64,000 nucleotides of DNA. Source: JAHJDS01 sp964569795 (GTDB lineage: Bacteria > Desulfobacterota > Desulfarculia > Desulfarculales > JAHJDS01). Made by a program: the position numbers and the translations under genes. The notes under the pieces are model-generated. The model was not told where the DNA came from and searched no databases. It was given only the letters and a program-made list of their open reading frames with translations. Numbering within the stretch: the stretch's first letter is position 1; each line of letters opens with the position of its first letter. Positions 8,906 through 17,052 of the stretch are shown here, in pieces. The stretch spans positions 62,001 to 126,000 of the forward strand of contig CAZMVB010000005.1 in NCBI GenBank assembly GCA_964569795.1, given 5' to 3'.

Positions 8906-9870
8906 TGGCCGGGTATCTGGTCACCGGCGGGGCCGGGTTCATCGGCTCGAACCTGGTCGAGGCCCTGATCAGGGACGGCCACCGGGTCCGCGTCCTGGAC
9001 GACCTGTCCACCGGCAGCCAGGCCAACCTGCAGGCCGTGGCCGGGGATGATCTGGCGGCCGTCGAGTTTTTCGAGGGCGATATCCGCGACCTGGACACCT
9101 GCCGCCGGGCCTGCGCCGGCGTCGAGTTCGTGCTGCACCAGGCCGCCCTGGGGTCGGTCCCCCGCTCCATCGACAATCCCATCGCCACCCACCAGGTCAA
9201 CGCCGGGGGGACCCTGAACCTGCTGGTGGCCGCCCGGGAGGCGAGCGTGGAACGATTCGTCTCGGCCTCGTCGTCCTCGGTTTACGGCAATCCCGCCGAC
9301 GGCGCCGCCCCCAAGGTCGAGTCCCAGCCGGTCAGCCCCCTGTCGCCCTACGCCGTGAGCAAGGTCGCCGCCGAGAATTACGCCGCCGTGTTTTATCGGC
9401 TCTACGGCCTGCCGACCATTTCGCTGCGCTACTTCAACGTCTTCGGGCCGCGCCAGGACCCCCACTCGGATTACGCCGCGGTGATTCCCAAGTTCCTCTA
9501 TGCCCTGCTCGAGGGGCGGCGGCCCCAGGTGCACGGTGACGGCCTCCAGAGCCGGGATTTTTCATACGTGGACAACGTGGTCCAGGCCAACCTGGCCGCC
9601 TGCCGGGCGACCGCGGGGTTCGGCGAGGCCTACAACGTGGCCTGCGGCCGGCGATTCACCCTGCTGGACCTCCTTAACCTGCTGGGCGAGTTGACCGGCC
9701 GCCGGGTCGAGCCCGAGTTCGGGGCGCCCCGGCCGGGCGACGTCCGCCATTCCCTGGCCGAGATCTCCAAGGCCGGCCGGGTGCTGGGTTACCGCCCCCG
9801 GGTGGATTTCAAGGCCGGCCTGGAAAAGATCGTCGCCCTGGCCCGGCAGGGGAAATATCTGGCCCGCTAA
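8905..9870 (+). CDS. NAD-dependent sugar epimerase (UDP-GlcNAc/UDP-Glc 4-epimerase, WbpP-like)
   Basis: 321 residues from an ATG overlapping the kinase stop by one base. It is an extended SDR: TGGAGFIGSNLVEAL nucleotide motif at residues 6-20, VSASSSSVYG, catalytic Tyr149 and Lys153 in SPYAVSKVAAE, then LRYFNVFGPRQDPHSDYAAV. The last motif resembles WbpP/Gne-type UDP-hexosamine C4 epimerases. Together with the next gene (UDP-glucose dehydrogenase) it suggests supply of epimerised or uronic nucleotide sugars for surface polysaccharide. Substrate is inferred. Confidence 0.88.
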   Translation: MAGYLVTGGAGFIGSNLVEALIRDGHRVRVLDDLSTGSQANLQAVAGDDLAAVEFFEGDIRDLDTCRRACAGVEFVLHQAALGSVPRSIDNPIATHQVNAGGTLNLLVAAREASVERFVSASSSSVYGNPADGAAPKVESQPVSPLSPYAVSKVAAENYAAVFYRLYGLPTISLRYFNVFGPRQDPHSDYAAVIPKFLYALLEGRRPQVHGDGLQSRDFSYVDNVVQANLAACRATAGFGEAYNVACGRRFTLLDLLNLLGELTGRRVEPEFGAPRPGDVRHSLAEISKAGRVLGYRPRVDFKAGLEKIVALARQGKYLAR

Positions 9871-9912
9871 CGGCCGCCGGCCCGGGCGGCCCGGCCCAAG
9901 GGGAGACTGACC

Positions 9913-11244
9913 TTGAACATCTGCGTCGTCGGCACCGGTTACGTCGGTCTGGTGACCGGGACCTGTTTCGCCGAGTTCGGGCTGCACGTGGCCTGCGTGG
10001 ACAAGGACGGGTCCAAGATCGAGGACCTGCAAAACGGCCGGATTCCGATCTACGAGCCGGGCCTGGGCGAGCTGGTGGCCAAGAACGTCAAGGAGGGACG
10101 GCTCCGGTTCTCGACCGACATCCCCGAGGCCCTGCGGGGTTCGCTGGTGGTCTTCATCGCCGTGGGCACCCCCCAGGACGAGGACGGCTCGGCCAACCTG
10201 GAATACGTCCTCGACGTGGCCGCCGAGGTGGGCCGCAACCTCAACGGCTACAAGGTCATCGTCACCAAGTCCACCGTGCCCGTGGGCACCGGCCGCCGGG
10301 TCGAGGAGATCGTCGCCCGGGAAAGCGGCCATGACACGAAATTCGACATCGCCTCGAATCCCGAGTTCCTCCGCGAGGGCTCGGCCATCGAGGACTTCCT
10401 GCGGCCCAACCGGGTGGTCATCGGCGCCGACACCGAGCAGGCCGTGGCCATCCTGCAGGACCTGTACCGGCCCCTGTATCTCATCGAGACGCCGTTCGTG
10501 ATCACTACGGTCGAGACGGCCGAGCTGATCAAGTACGCCTCCAACGCCTTTCTGGCCACCAAGATCAGTTTTATAAACGAGATGGCCAACCTCTGCGAGC
10601 GGGTCGGGGCCGACGTCCACGCCGTGGCCAAGGGCATGGGCCTGGACAAGCGGATCGGACCGAAATTCCTGCATCCCGGACCGGGATACGGCGGATCGTG
10701 CTTTCCCAAGGACACCCAGGCCCTGGTCCGGGCGGCCCGGGAAGCGGGGTACGACTTCAAGATCGTCGGGGCGGTCTGCGAGGTCAATCAGGCCCAGCGC
10801 CGGGTGATGACCGACAAGATCGTCAGGCTGGCCGGGCCGGTGGCCGGCAAGCGCATCGGTTTTCTGGGCCTGACCTTCAAACCCAACACCGACGACATGC
10901 GCGACGCCCCGGCCAGGGACATCATCGCCGAGCTGATCGGCCAGGGGGCCACGGTCCAGGCCTATGATCCGGCCGGCATGGAAGAGGCGGCCAAGGTCCT
11001 GCCCGAGGTGATCTATTGCGCCGACGCCTACCAGGTGGCCGAGGGGGCCGACGCCCTGGTGCTGATCACCGAGTGGAACCAGTTCCGTAATCTGGACCTG
11101 GAGCGGATCAAGTCGCTCATGAACAGCCCGGTCTTTCTGGACTTGCGCAACGTCTATGAGCCGGAACGCCTGCGGCGGCTGGGTTTCCGGTACGATGGGG
11201 TCGGCCGGGGGCGACCGGTGAACAGCGGGCGGGAGGCGTCTTGA
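9913..11244 (+). CDS. ugd: UDP-glucose 6-dehydrogenase
   Basis: 443 residues from a TTG start preceded by AAGGGGAGA. N-terminal NAD motif GTGYVGLVTGTCFAEFG, central PEFLREGSAIEDF, catalytic Cys263 in GPGYGGSCFPKDTQAL, and the C-terminal FLGLTFKPNTDDMRDAPA of the UDP-binding domain. It oxidises UDP-glucose to UDP-glucuronate, or UDP-HexNAc if it is a relative. The short gap after the epimerase and the four-base overlap with the next gene keep it in the operon. Confidence 0.95.
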   Translation: MNICVVGTGYVGLVTGTCFAEFGLHVACVDKDGSKIEDLQNGRIPIYEPGLGELVAKNVKEGRLRFSTDIPEALRGSLVVFIAVGTPQDEDGSANLEYVLDVAAEVGRNLNGYKVIVTKSTVPVGTGRRVEEIVARESGHDTKFDIASNPEFLREGSAIEDFLRPNRVVIGADTEQAVAILQDLYRPLYLIETPFVITTVETAELIKYASNAFLATKISFINEMANLCERVGADVHAVAKGMGLDKRIGPKFLHPGPGYGGSCFPKDTQALVRAAREAGYDFKIVGAVCEVNQAQRRVMTDKIVRLAGPVAGKRIGFLGLTFKPNTDDMRDAPARDIIAELIGQGATVQAYDPAGMEEAAKVLPEVIYCADAYQVAEGADALVLITEWNQFRNLDLERIKSLMNSPVFLDLRNVYEPERLRRLGFRYDGVGRGRPVNSGREAS

Positions 11245-11801
11245 GCCGGCTGACCGAGCCGACGCCGGCCAAGCTGGTGGTCGGGTTCATCTTTGGTCAA
11301 GACGACGTGTTCCAGGCCGCCCTGTCCCGGGTGGAACAATGCCTGGGCCGGATCGACCTGCTGACCGAGCGCTTCGCCTTTGACCAGACCGATTACTACG
11401 CGGCCGAGATGGGCGATATTTTGTACCGCCGGGTGGCGGCCTTCAATGACCTGTTCGATCCCGGCGGTCTGGCCGGGGTCAAGCGGCTGACCATGTCCCT
11501 GGAGGGCGAGTTTTCGGTCGAGGGCCGGCGCCGGGTGAACCTGGACCCGGGGTATGTCACCCTGGAGCGCCTGGTCCTGGCCACGGGCAAGAATTATGTC
11601 CATCGTATTTACCTGGGCGGCGGCGTGTACGCCGATTTGACCCTGATCTATCACCACGGGCGGTTCCGGGCCTTGCCCTGGACCTATCCCGACTACGCCG
11701 GGGACGAGCTGCGCGGGGAGTTCGAGATGATCCGCCGCCAGCTCAAGTGGCGGCTGTCAGGAATCCCGGTCTTTCCAGAGGTCCACCGGCCGGGCCGCTA
11801 G
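11241..11801 (+). CDS. DUF4416 family protein
   Basis: 186 residues from a TTG start four bases inside ugd, with GGGAGG upstream. The pattern KLVVGFIFGQDD, RFAFDQTDYYAAEMG, and the closing region (HGRFRALPWTYPDYAGDELR followed by FEMIRRQLK) is what I know as DUF4416, a domain of unknown function frequent in Desulfobacterota. No signal peptide or membrane segment. It separates the polysaccharide genes from the yicC-gmk group. Function unknown. Confidence 0.85.
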   Translation: MSRLTEPTPAKLVVGFIFGQDDVFQAALSRVEQCLGRIDLLTERFAFDQTDYYAAEMGDILYRRVAAFNDLFDPGGLAGVKRLTMSLEGEFSVEGRRRVNLDPGYVTLERLVLATGKNYVHRIYLGGGVYADLTLIYHHGRFRALPWTYPDYAGDELRGEFEMIRRQLKWRLSGIPVFPEVHRPGR

Positions 11802-11895
11802 TTTTTGGTCCCCTGATTGAGGTGGTGGCTGAACCGGCAGGAACCGCCCCCGTCGAGAGGATTGATATTTTGGGGACGCCTCACAAGGAGGGAAC

Positions 11896-12771
11896 ATGCT
11901 CACGTCCATGACCGGGTTCGGCCGGGCCGAGACAGAGATCGAGGGACGACGGTTTTCCGTCGAGGCCAAGTCGGTCAACAACCGTTTCCTCGAGGTCAAG
12001 GTCCGCCTGCCCCGGCGCTACCAGGCCTGGGAGGAGAGGGTCCGGCCCCTGGTCCAGGCCCGAATGGCCCGGGGGCGGGTGGACGTGAACCTGATGGCCG
12101 ACAACAACGCCGGCGAGACGAGCGTCCGCCTGGACCATGAGGCCGCCCGCCGCTGGCACGCCCTGTTGTCCGGCCTCCAGGAGGACCTGGACCTGACCGG
12201 GTCCATCCGGATGGCCGACGTCCTGGCCGGCCCCGACGTCCTGGTCATGACCGAGGGGGCCGAGGACCTGGAATCCCTGTGGTCCCGCCTGGTGCCGGCC
12301 TTCGAGGAGGCCCTGGACAACCTGGTCGAGATGCGCCGGACCGAAGGAAAAGCCCTGGCCGCCGACCTGGGCGGGCATCTGGACGCCCTGGCCGGGCGGC
12401 TGGCCGAGGCCCAAACCCGGGTCGAGGCCAACAGCGCCCTGGCGGCCGAGCGACTCCGGGATCGCTTGCAGAAATGGCTGAACGGGGTCGAGATCGATCA
12501 GGATCGCCTTATCCAGGAAGCGGCGATCATGATCGACCGGATGGACGTCAGCGAGGAGCTGGTCCGGGCCGCGTCCCACGTGGACCAGTTCCGGGCCCTG
12601 CTGGACGATCCGGGCCCGGTGGGCCGCAAGCTCGAGTTTCTGTTGCAGGAGCTTCACCGCGAGGTGAACACCCTGGGAGCCAAGTCCGCCGACGCCGACC
12701 TGTCCCGGCTGGTGGTGGACGTGAAGTCAGACCTGGAAAGGATGCGGGAGCAGATTCAGAACGTGGAGTGA
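11896..12771 (+). CDS. YicC/YloC family endoribonuclease
   Basis: 291 residues. N-terminus MLTSMTGFGRAETEIEG with SVEAKSVNNRFLEVKVRLPR, and the C-terminal DUF1732 region (DRMDVSEELVRAASHVDQFR, GRKLEFLLQELHREVNTLG) are the hallmarks. Members are reported RNases acting on small or unstructured RNAs. AAGGAGGG lies upstream of the ATG. It starts a run of four closely packed genes (yicC, remA-like, gmk, rlmB). Confidence 0.93.
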   Translation: MLTSMTGFGRAETEIEGRRFSVEAKSVNNRFLEVKVRLPRRYQAWEERVRPLVQARMARGRVDVNLMADNNAGETSVRLDHEAARRWHALLSGLQEDLDLTGSIRMADVLAGPDVLVMTEGAEDLESLWSRLVPAFEEALDNLVEMRRTEGKALAADLGGHLDALAGRLAEAQTRVEANSALAAERLRDRLQKWLNGVEIDQDRLIQEAAIMIDRMDVSEELVRAASHVDQFRALLDDPGPVGRKLEFLLQELHREVNTLGAKSADADLSRLVVDVKSDLERMREQIQNVE

Positions 12772-12774
12772 AAA

Positions 12775-13026
12775 GTGGGGATCAAACTGTTGAACATCGG
12801 TTTCGGCAACACCGTGGTGGCTAATCGGGTGGTGACCATCGTCAATCCCTCGACCGCGCCCATGAAACGACTCCGGGAGGAGGCCCGCCTGGACAAGCGC
12901 CTGATCGACGCCACCCATGGCCGGCGGACGCGGTCGATCATCGTCACCGACACCAACCACGTCATTTTGTCGGCCATCCAGGCCGAGACCGTGGCCGATC
13001 GGCTCAAGTCTGAGTCTGATGACTGA
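12775..13026 (+). CDS. DUF370/RemA-like regulatory protein
   Basis: 83 residues from a GTG three bases after the yicC stop. KLLNIGFGNTVVANRVVTIV, RLIDATHGRRTRSIIVTDTN and ILSAIQAETVADRL match the DUF370 family, represented in Bacillus by the DNA-binding matrix regulator RemA. Outside Firmicutes the role is not established, but it is commonly coupled to gmk as here. It overlaps gmk by eight bases. Confidence 0.92.
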   Translation: MGIKLLNIGFGNTVVANRVVTIVNPSTAPMKRLREEARLDKRLIDATHGRRTRSIIVTDTNHVILSAIQAETVADRLKSESDD

Positions 13027-13633
13027 CCAGGCCGCCAGGGGGGACTTGTTCGTGGTCTCGGCGCCCTCGGGCACGGGCAAGTCCAGCGTCCTGACGCGCC
13101 TGCGCCACCTGCTGCCCGACCTGAAGGTCTCGGTGTCCCACACCACCCGGGCCCCGCGGCCCGGCGAGGAGAACGGCCGGCACTACTTCTTCATCGACCG
13201 GGACAAGTTCACGGCCATGGTCGAGGCCGGCGATTTCCTGGAACACGCCCTGGTCTTTGACCAGGACCTTTACGGCACGGCCCGAAAGCCGGTGCTCGAG
13301 GCCGTGGAGCAGGGCCGGGACGTCTATCTGGACATCGATCCGGCCGGGATGCGCCAGGTCAAGGCGGCCTGGCCCGAGGCGGTGACGATCATGCTCCTGC
13401 CGCCGAGCATGGCCGAACTGGAACGCCGGCTGCGGGGCCGGGGCACCGAGAGCGAGGCCGGGATCCGCCGCCGTCTCGAGACCGCCAGAACCGAGATCGC
13501 CGCCTCGCCCGGGTATGATTACCTGGTGGTCAACGACCGGTTGTCCCGGGCGGTGGAAATGGTCCGGTCGATCATTCTGGCCCGCCGCTCGCGCCGGGAG
13601 AGGGTATGGCCGAGCGTCCACCTGATCACCTGA
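13019..13633 (+). CDS. gmk: Guanylate kinase
   Basis: I place the start at the ATG at 13019, giving 204 residues. Longer extensions would run antiparallel to no known domain and overlap the DUF370 gene fully. P-loop SAPSGTGKSS at residues 14-23, then VSVSHTTRAPRPGEENGRHY and YGTARKPVLEAVEQGRDVYL are diagnostic. It converts GMP to GDP with ATP in the cytoplasm. It overlaps both neighbours. Confidence 0.95.
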   Translation: MTDQAARGDLFVVSAPSGTGKSSVLTRLRHLLPDLKVSVSHTTRAPRPGEENGRHYFFIDRDKFTAMVEAGDFLEHALVFDQDLYGTARKPVLEAVEQGRDVYLDIDPAGMRQVKAAWPEAVTIMLLPPSMAELERRLRGRGTESEAGIRRRLETARTEIAASPGYDYLVVNDRLSRAVEMVRSIILARRSRRERVWPSVHLIT

Positions 13634-14364
13634 TCTTCGGCCGTCACGCCGTCCGGGCCGCCTTGACCGAGATGCCTGAACGGGTCCGGGAGATGCTCCT
13701 GGCCCAGGGCCGGCGAGCCGGAGCGGGCGAGATGATCGCCCTGGCCCGGGCGGCCGGGGTCCGGGTCAGACAGCGCCCCAAGGCCGACCTGGACCGCCTG
13801 ACCGGGGGGGCCGCTCACCAGGGTTTTGCCCTGATCGTGGACCCCATCCCGGCCCTGAGCCTGGAGTCGGTCCTGGAGCGGATTGCACGGAATACCGGAC
13901 GGCCGGGCCTGGTGGTGGTGGCCGACGGGGTCCAGGACCCGGGCAACCTGGGCTCGATCATCCGCAGCGCCTGGTGCGCCGGGGCAGACGCCCTGATCAT
14001 CCCCAAGGACCGGGCCGCGGGACTGAGCGGAGCGGTCCTCAAAACATCGGCCGGGGCCGCACTAAAGCTGCCCGTGGCCCGGGTGACCAATCTGACGAGG
14101 GCCATCGAGGCCCTGCGGGAGGCCGGCTTCAGCGTTGTCGGGCTGGATCCGGCCGGGGACCAGGTCTTGTTCGAGGTGGACCTGAGCCAGCCCACGGCCC
14201 TGGTGGTCGGCGGCGAGGACAAGGGCCTCCGGCCCCGGGTGGCGGCCGCCTGCGACGCGGTCGCCCGGCTGCCCATGGCCGCCGGCCAATCCCTCAACGC
14301 GGCGGTGTCCGCGGCCGTGGCCCTGTTCGAGGCCGTCCGCCAGCGGTGGCAGTGGCCACTCTGA
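13606..14364 (+). CDS. rlmB: RlmB/TrmH-family 23S rRNA 2'-O-methyltransferase
   Basis: 252 residues. The N-terminal substrate-binding domain starts with LIFGRHAVRAALTEMPERV. The SPOUT domain has VVADGVQDPGNLGSIIRSA, LVVGGEDKGLRPRVAAACD and a C-terminal motif with AGQSLNAAVSAAVALFEAVR, all expected for RlmB-type guanosine 2'-O-methyltransferases. The last residues (RWQWPL) and the stop codon are encoded by the first unit of the downstream repeat cluster, so the natural C-terminus may have been altered by repeat insertion. Confidence 0.9.
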   Translation: MAERPPDHLIFGRHAVRAALTEMPERVREMLLAQGRRAGAGEMIALARAAGVRVRQRPKADLDRLTGGAAHQGFALIVDPIPALSLESVLERIARNTGRPGLVVVADGVQDPGNLGSIIRSAWCAGADALIIPKDRAAGLSGAVLKTSAGAALKLPVARVTNLTRAIEALREAGFSVVGLDPAGDQVLFEVDLSQPTALVVGGEDKGLRPRVAAACDAVARLPMAAGQSLNAAVSAAVALFEAVRQRWQWPL

Positions 14365-14415
14365 TTCGCGGGGTTGCCCATGAGTGGTGCAGACATCGGA
14401 GCCGCGAGGACACCG

Positions 14416-14515
14416 NNNNNNNNNNNNNNNNNNNNNNNNNNNNNNNNNNNNNNNNNNNNNNNNNNNNNNNNNNNNNNNNNNNNNNNNNNNNNNNNNNNNN
14501 NNNNNNNNNNNNNNN
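14416..14515. other. Assembly gap (100 N) inside the repeat array
   Basis: Exactly 100 N, a conventional scaffolding gap. The 55 bases to its left (14361-14415) and to its right (14516-14570) are identical, so the gap lies inside a tandem array. The true number of repeat copies is unknown. Confidence 0.98.
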
Positions 14516-14593
14516 CTGATTCGCGGGGTTGCCCATGAGTGGTGCAGACATCGGAGCCGCGAGGACACCGTGGAGCAGCAACGGGAATGGCCG

Positions 14594-14750
14594 GGCGCCA
14601 GTGGGCGCCTCTTGATTCGCGATGACCTGTGGTGCCGGGGTCACTTTCTCGCCCGCGCTTGCCGCCGCCACTATGTCGGCGGCTGCCATGTCGGTCCGCT
14701 TTGGATCCCCTCTCCCCCCGTTGGGGGAGAGGGTCAGGGTGAGGGGGGGC
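14594..14750. repeat. Composite dispersed repeat, copy 1
   Basis: About 157 bases starting with the inverted pair GGCGCC-AGTG-GGCGCC, continuing through CTCGCCCGCGCTTGCC and TCGGCGGCTGCCATGTC, and ending in a strong hairpin CCTCTCCCCC-loop-GGGGGAGAGG followed by TCAGGGTGAGGGGGG. Nearly the same order of blocks is present in reverse complement at 44939-45094. The terminal block resembles the G/C-tract hairpin repeat common in many proteobacteria. Confidence 0.85.
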
Positions 14751-14967
14751 AGCCCTCGGTGCGGCAGTGGCCACTCTGATTCGCGGGGTTGCCCATGAGT
14801 GGTGCAGACATCGGAGCCGCGAGGACACCGCGGCAGTGGCCGCTTTGATTCGCGGGGTTGGGCGCAGGCGGTGCGAACTTCAGAGCCGCGAGGGTGGCAG
14901 TGGCCACTCTGATTCGCGGGGTTGGGCGTAGGCGGTGCGAACTTCAGAGCCGCGAGGGTGGCATTTC

Positions 14968-15786
14968 ATGGATGACATGGCCGCAAAATTTATTAAGTGG
15001 TTGGGGCCGGGGTTGGCCCTGGTCCTGTCCGTCCAGGCGGCGCTGGCCCTGATGCCGCCGCCGCAGATACCTGATCGCAACCGCCCGCCCGCCTTCCTGG
15101 CGGTCAAGGCCGGCCGCCTGGACAAGCTGAAAACCCTGCTGGCCCGACAGCCCTCCCTGCTGAAAATACGGGACGAGCGAGGCCGGAACCTCCTCCACTG
15201 GGCCGCCTGGCATGACCGGCCCCGGGTGATCGCCTGGTTGCTCGGGCGCGGCCTGGGGATCGAGTCCCGGGACAAGCTGGGCTGGACGCCCCTGGCCTGG
15301 GCGGCGGTGATGAACGCCCCCCAAGCGGGCCGCCTGCTCATCGCCAAGGGGGCCCAGGTCAACACCCGGGACGGGGCCGGCTTCACCCCCCTGCACCGGG
15401 CCGCCGAGTCGGGGGCCATGGACATGATCGGACTCCTGCTTGCGCACGGGGCCCGGGTCAACGCGGCCAGCAATTACGGCTACACCCCCCTGAGCGAGGC
15501 CGCCCTCCAGGGCAAGCCGCGGGCGGTCGCCCGGTTGATCGCCGCCGGGGCCGACGTCAAGTCCAGGGACTTTGCCGGCAAAACACCCCTGCACATCGCG
15601 GCCCAGTACGGCTCGGTCCGGGTGGCCAGGCTGCTGCTGAAACACCAGGCTCAGGTCAACGCCCGGGACAAGGCCGGCCGGACACCGCTCTACTATGCCC
15701 GCCAAAAACACTATCTGGGCGGGGTCAAGGGCCGGGCCGTGATCAAGCAACTGGTCGATCTGATCCAGGCCCACGGCGGCCGGTAA
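14968..15786 (+). CDS. Exported ankyrin-repeat protein
   Basis: I start at the ATG at 14968, because upstream in-frame codons lie in the repeat unit. The 272-residue product has a signal peptide (KFIKWLGPGLALVLSVQAALA) and then about six ankyrin units, for example GRNLLHWAAWHDRPRVIAWL, GFTPLHRAAESG and GKTPLHIAAQYGSVRVARLL. Probably periplasmic, with a protein-binding role. The binding partner is unknown. It is one of four ankyrin genes in this window. Confidence 0.88.
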   Translation: MDDMAAKFIKWLGPGLALVLSVQAALALMPPPQIPDRNRPPAFLAVKAGRLDKLKTLLARQPSLLKIRDERGRNLLHWAAWHDRPRVIAWLLGRGLGIESRDKLGWTPLAWAAVMNAPQAGRLLIAKGAQVNTRDGAGFTPLHRAAESGAMDMIGLLLAHGARVNAASNYGYTPLSEAALQGKPRAVARLIAAGADVKSRDFAGKTPLHIAAQYGSVRVARLLLKHQAQVNARDKAGRTPLYYARQKHYLGGVKGRAVIKQLVDLIQAHGGR

Positions 15787-15794
15787 TCCAGCCA

Positions 15795-16220
15795 ATGGAG
15801 ACGAATCTGAAGCCAGGCCTGCAGGGTCAAGTCCGGATCGAGGTCACGCCCGAAAACCTGGCCAGCGCCTATGGCAACACCGGGATCGACGTCCTGGCCA
15901 CCCTGTATCTGCTGGCCTCGTTCGAGCAGGCCGCGGCCCAGGCCGTGGCCCCGTTTCTTTCCCCGGGCCAGACCACGGTCGGCACCCATCTCTCCCTGGA
16001 TCACTTCGCCCCCACGCCCGAGGGCATGACCGTGAAGGTGACCGCCACCCTGGAAGAGGTCACCGGCCACCGCCTGAGCTTCGCCGTGGTGGTCAGGGAC
16101 GACCTGGAGACAGTAGGGAAGGGCGCCCACGTCCGTTACATCGTCGATCGCGCTGAATTCGAGACCCGGATCCAGGACAAGAAACAACGGTTTGCCGAGT
16201 CAAGACAAGAAGTCAAATAA
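15795..16220 (+). CDS. Hotdog-fold thioesterase, FlK-like
   Basis: 141 residues. LKPGLQGQVRIEVTPENLAS, then TTVGTHLSLDHFAPTPEGM and VTATLEEVTGHRLSFAVVV form the pattern of small hotdog thioesterases related to fluoroacetyl-CoA thioesterase. The likely substrate is an acyl-CoA. It lies upstream of a TetR regulator and a CoA dehydratase-family gene, which fits acyl-CoA metabolism. Eight bases separate it from the ankyrin stop. Confidence 0.8.
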   Translation: METNLKPGLQGQVRIEVTPENLASAYGNTGIDVLATLYLLASFEQAAAQAVAPFLSPGQTTVGTHLSLDHFAPTPEGMTVKVTATLEEVTGHRLSFAVVVRDDLETVGKGAHVRYIVDRAEFETRIQDKKQRFAESRQEVK

Positions 16221-16271
16221 TCCCATCTCTGGATTGCCGGTTTATTTTCTTGCTCTCATCAATCTTCTGGC

Positions 16272-16303
16272 TTGACAAGGGCGGCCGCTGAGGTCATTAT
16301 TAT
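16272..16303 (+). promoter_or_regulatory. Sigma70-like promoter candidate for the TetR gene
   Basis: TTGACA at 16272-16277, a 17-base spacer, then CATTAT at 16295-16300 (or TATTAT at 16298). It lies in an AT-richer intergenic region immediately upstream of the palindrome described next. Predicted by eye only. Confidence 0.5.
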
Positions 16304-16304
16304 A

Positions 16305-16320
16305 GAGCGAGCGCTCGATC
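16305..16320. promoter_or_regulatory. Palindromic operator candidate for the TetR regulator
   Basis: GAGCGAGCGCTCGATC contains the perfect 10-base palindrome CGAGCGCTCG and extends imperfectly to 16 bases. It lies at the expected transcription start of the candidate promoter and about 90 bases before the TetR start codon. This is the position expected for autorepression. Confidence 0.55.
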
Positions 16321-16407
16321 TAGTCCATCGGGACGCTAAACCGTTTGATTTTACTTTAACAGTTCCGAACACCCACTCGGATTGGAGACTTAAATATTGG
16401 GGGCGTC

Positions 16408-17052
16408 ATGACCAGCCACGGTTCATTCCCGGCCTCAGAAAAACATTTGATCTCCACGCCGGCCAGGGACGCGGACCGGGTCCAGGAAAAACATCGACGG
16501 ATCGCCGCCGGGGCCGGCCGGGTCTTTTTTGAAAAGGGCTTTCACCGGACCACCATCCGGGAGATCGCCCTGGCCTGCGGCATGTCCATGGGGCAGCTCT
16601 ATCACTACATCTCGTCCAAGGACGACGTTTTATACTTGATTTACAAGGACATGCAGGAGCAGTGGCTGGAGCATTTGATTGCCTCCCGGGTGGAGGAAAT
16701 CGAGGACCCGCGGCACAGGCTCCGGGAGGCCCTGCGCCAGACCCTGGAGTTCACGGTGGGCCACCACGACCTGTTCCTGTTCGTCTATACCGAGACCAAG
16801 TACCTGGCCCGGAACCAACTCCAGGCGGTGCTGGAAATGGATGACCAGAACGTGGTCGGTTTCTGGCGGCGGATGGTCAGGGACCTGATTACGGATCAGA
16901 CCTTGGACCAAAATTTTTTCGCCAATCTGATCTCGTTTCTGATGGTCTTTCCGGTCCTGCGGGGGTGGAACCTGGAGCCGGGGCAAATGGAGTTGCACCT
17001 GGACCGATTGGTGGATTTCATCTGGCAGGGGATGGGCCTTGACGAACCATAG
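16408..17052 (+). CDS. TetR/AcrR-family transcriptional regulator
   Basis: 214 residues. The N-terminal HTH is clear: RIAAGAGRVFFEKGFHRTTI, REIALACGMSMGQLYHYISS, KDDVLYLIY. The C-terminal ligand domain is all-helical and includes VGHHDLFLFVYTETKYLARN, similar to regulators of fatty-acid or acyl-CoA genes. A palindrome and promoter candidate lie upstream. The stop overlaps the next gene by 14 bases, so it is likely co-transcribed with, and may control, the dehydratase-family gene. Confidence 0.92.
   Translation: MTSHGSFPASEKHLISTPARDADRVQEKHRRIAAGAGRVFFEKGFHRTTIREIALACGMSMGQLYHYISSKDDVLYLIYKDMQEQWLEHLIASRVEEIEDPRHRLREALRQTLEFTVGHHDLFLFVYTETKYLARNQLQAVLEMDDQNVVGFWRRMVRDLITDQTLDQNFFANLISFLMVFPVLRGWNLEPGQMELHLDRLVDFIWQGMGLDEP

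Larger units (their letters stand above)
14342..14960. repeat. Repeat cluster A (62-72 base direct repeats plus composite element)
   Basis: This 600-base stretch has no gene of its own. At least five direct copies of a unit beginning GGCAGTGGCCACTCTGATTC are visible, near 14349, 14516 (right of the gap), 14763, 14831 and 14894. The first three share ATGAGTGGTGCAGACATCGG. The last two have a diverged second half with GCAGGCGGTGCGAACTTCAG. The core AGTGGCCACT is a palindrome. Related sequence occurs inverted at 30.7-31.2 kb and around 45 kb. Confidence 0.9.

Noticed and set aside
14342..14960. Repeat array considered as CRISPR
   Set aside because: Units of 60-70 bases are adjacent or separated irregularly, with no uniform unique spacers and no cas genes.
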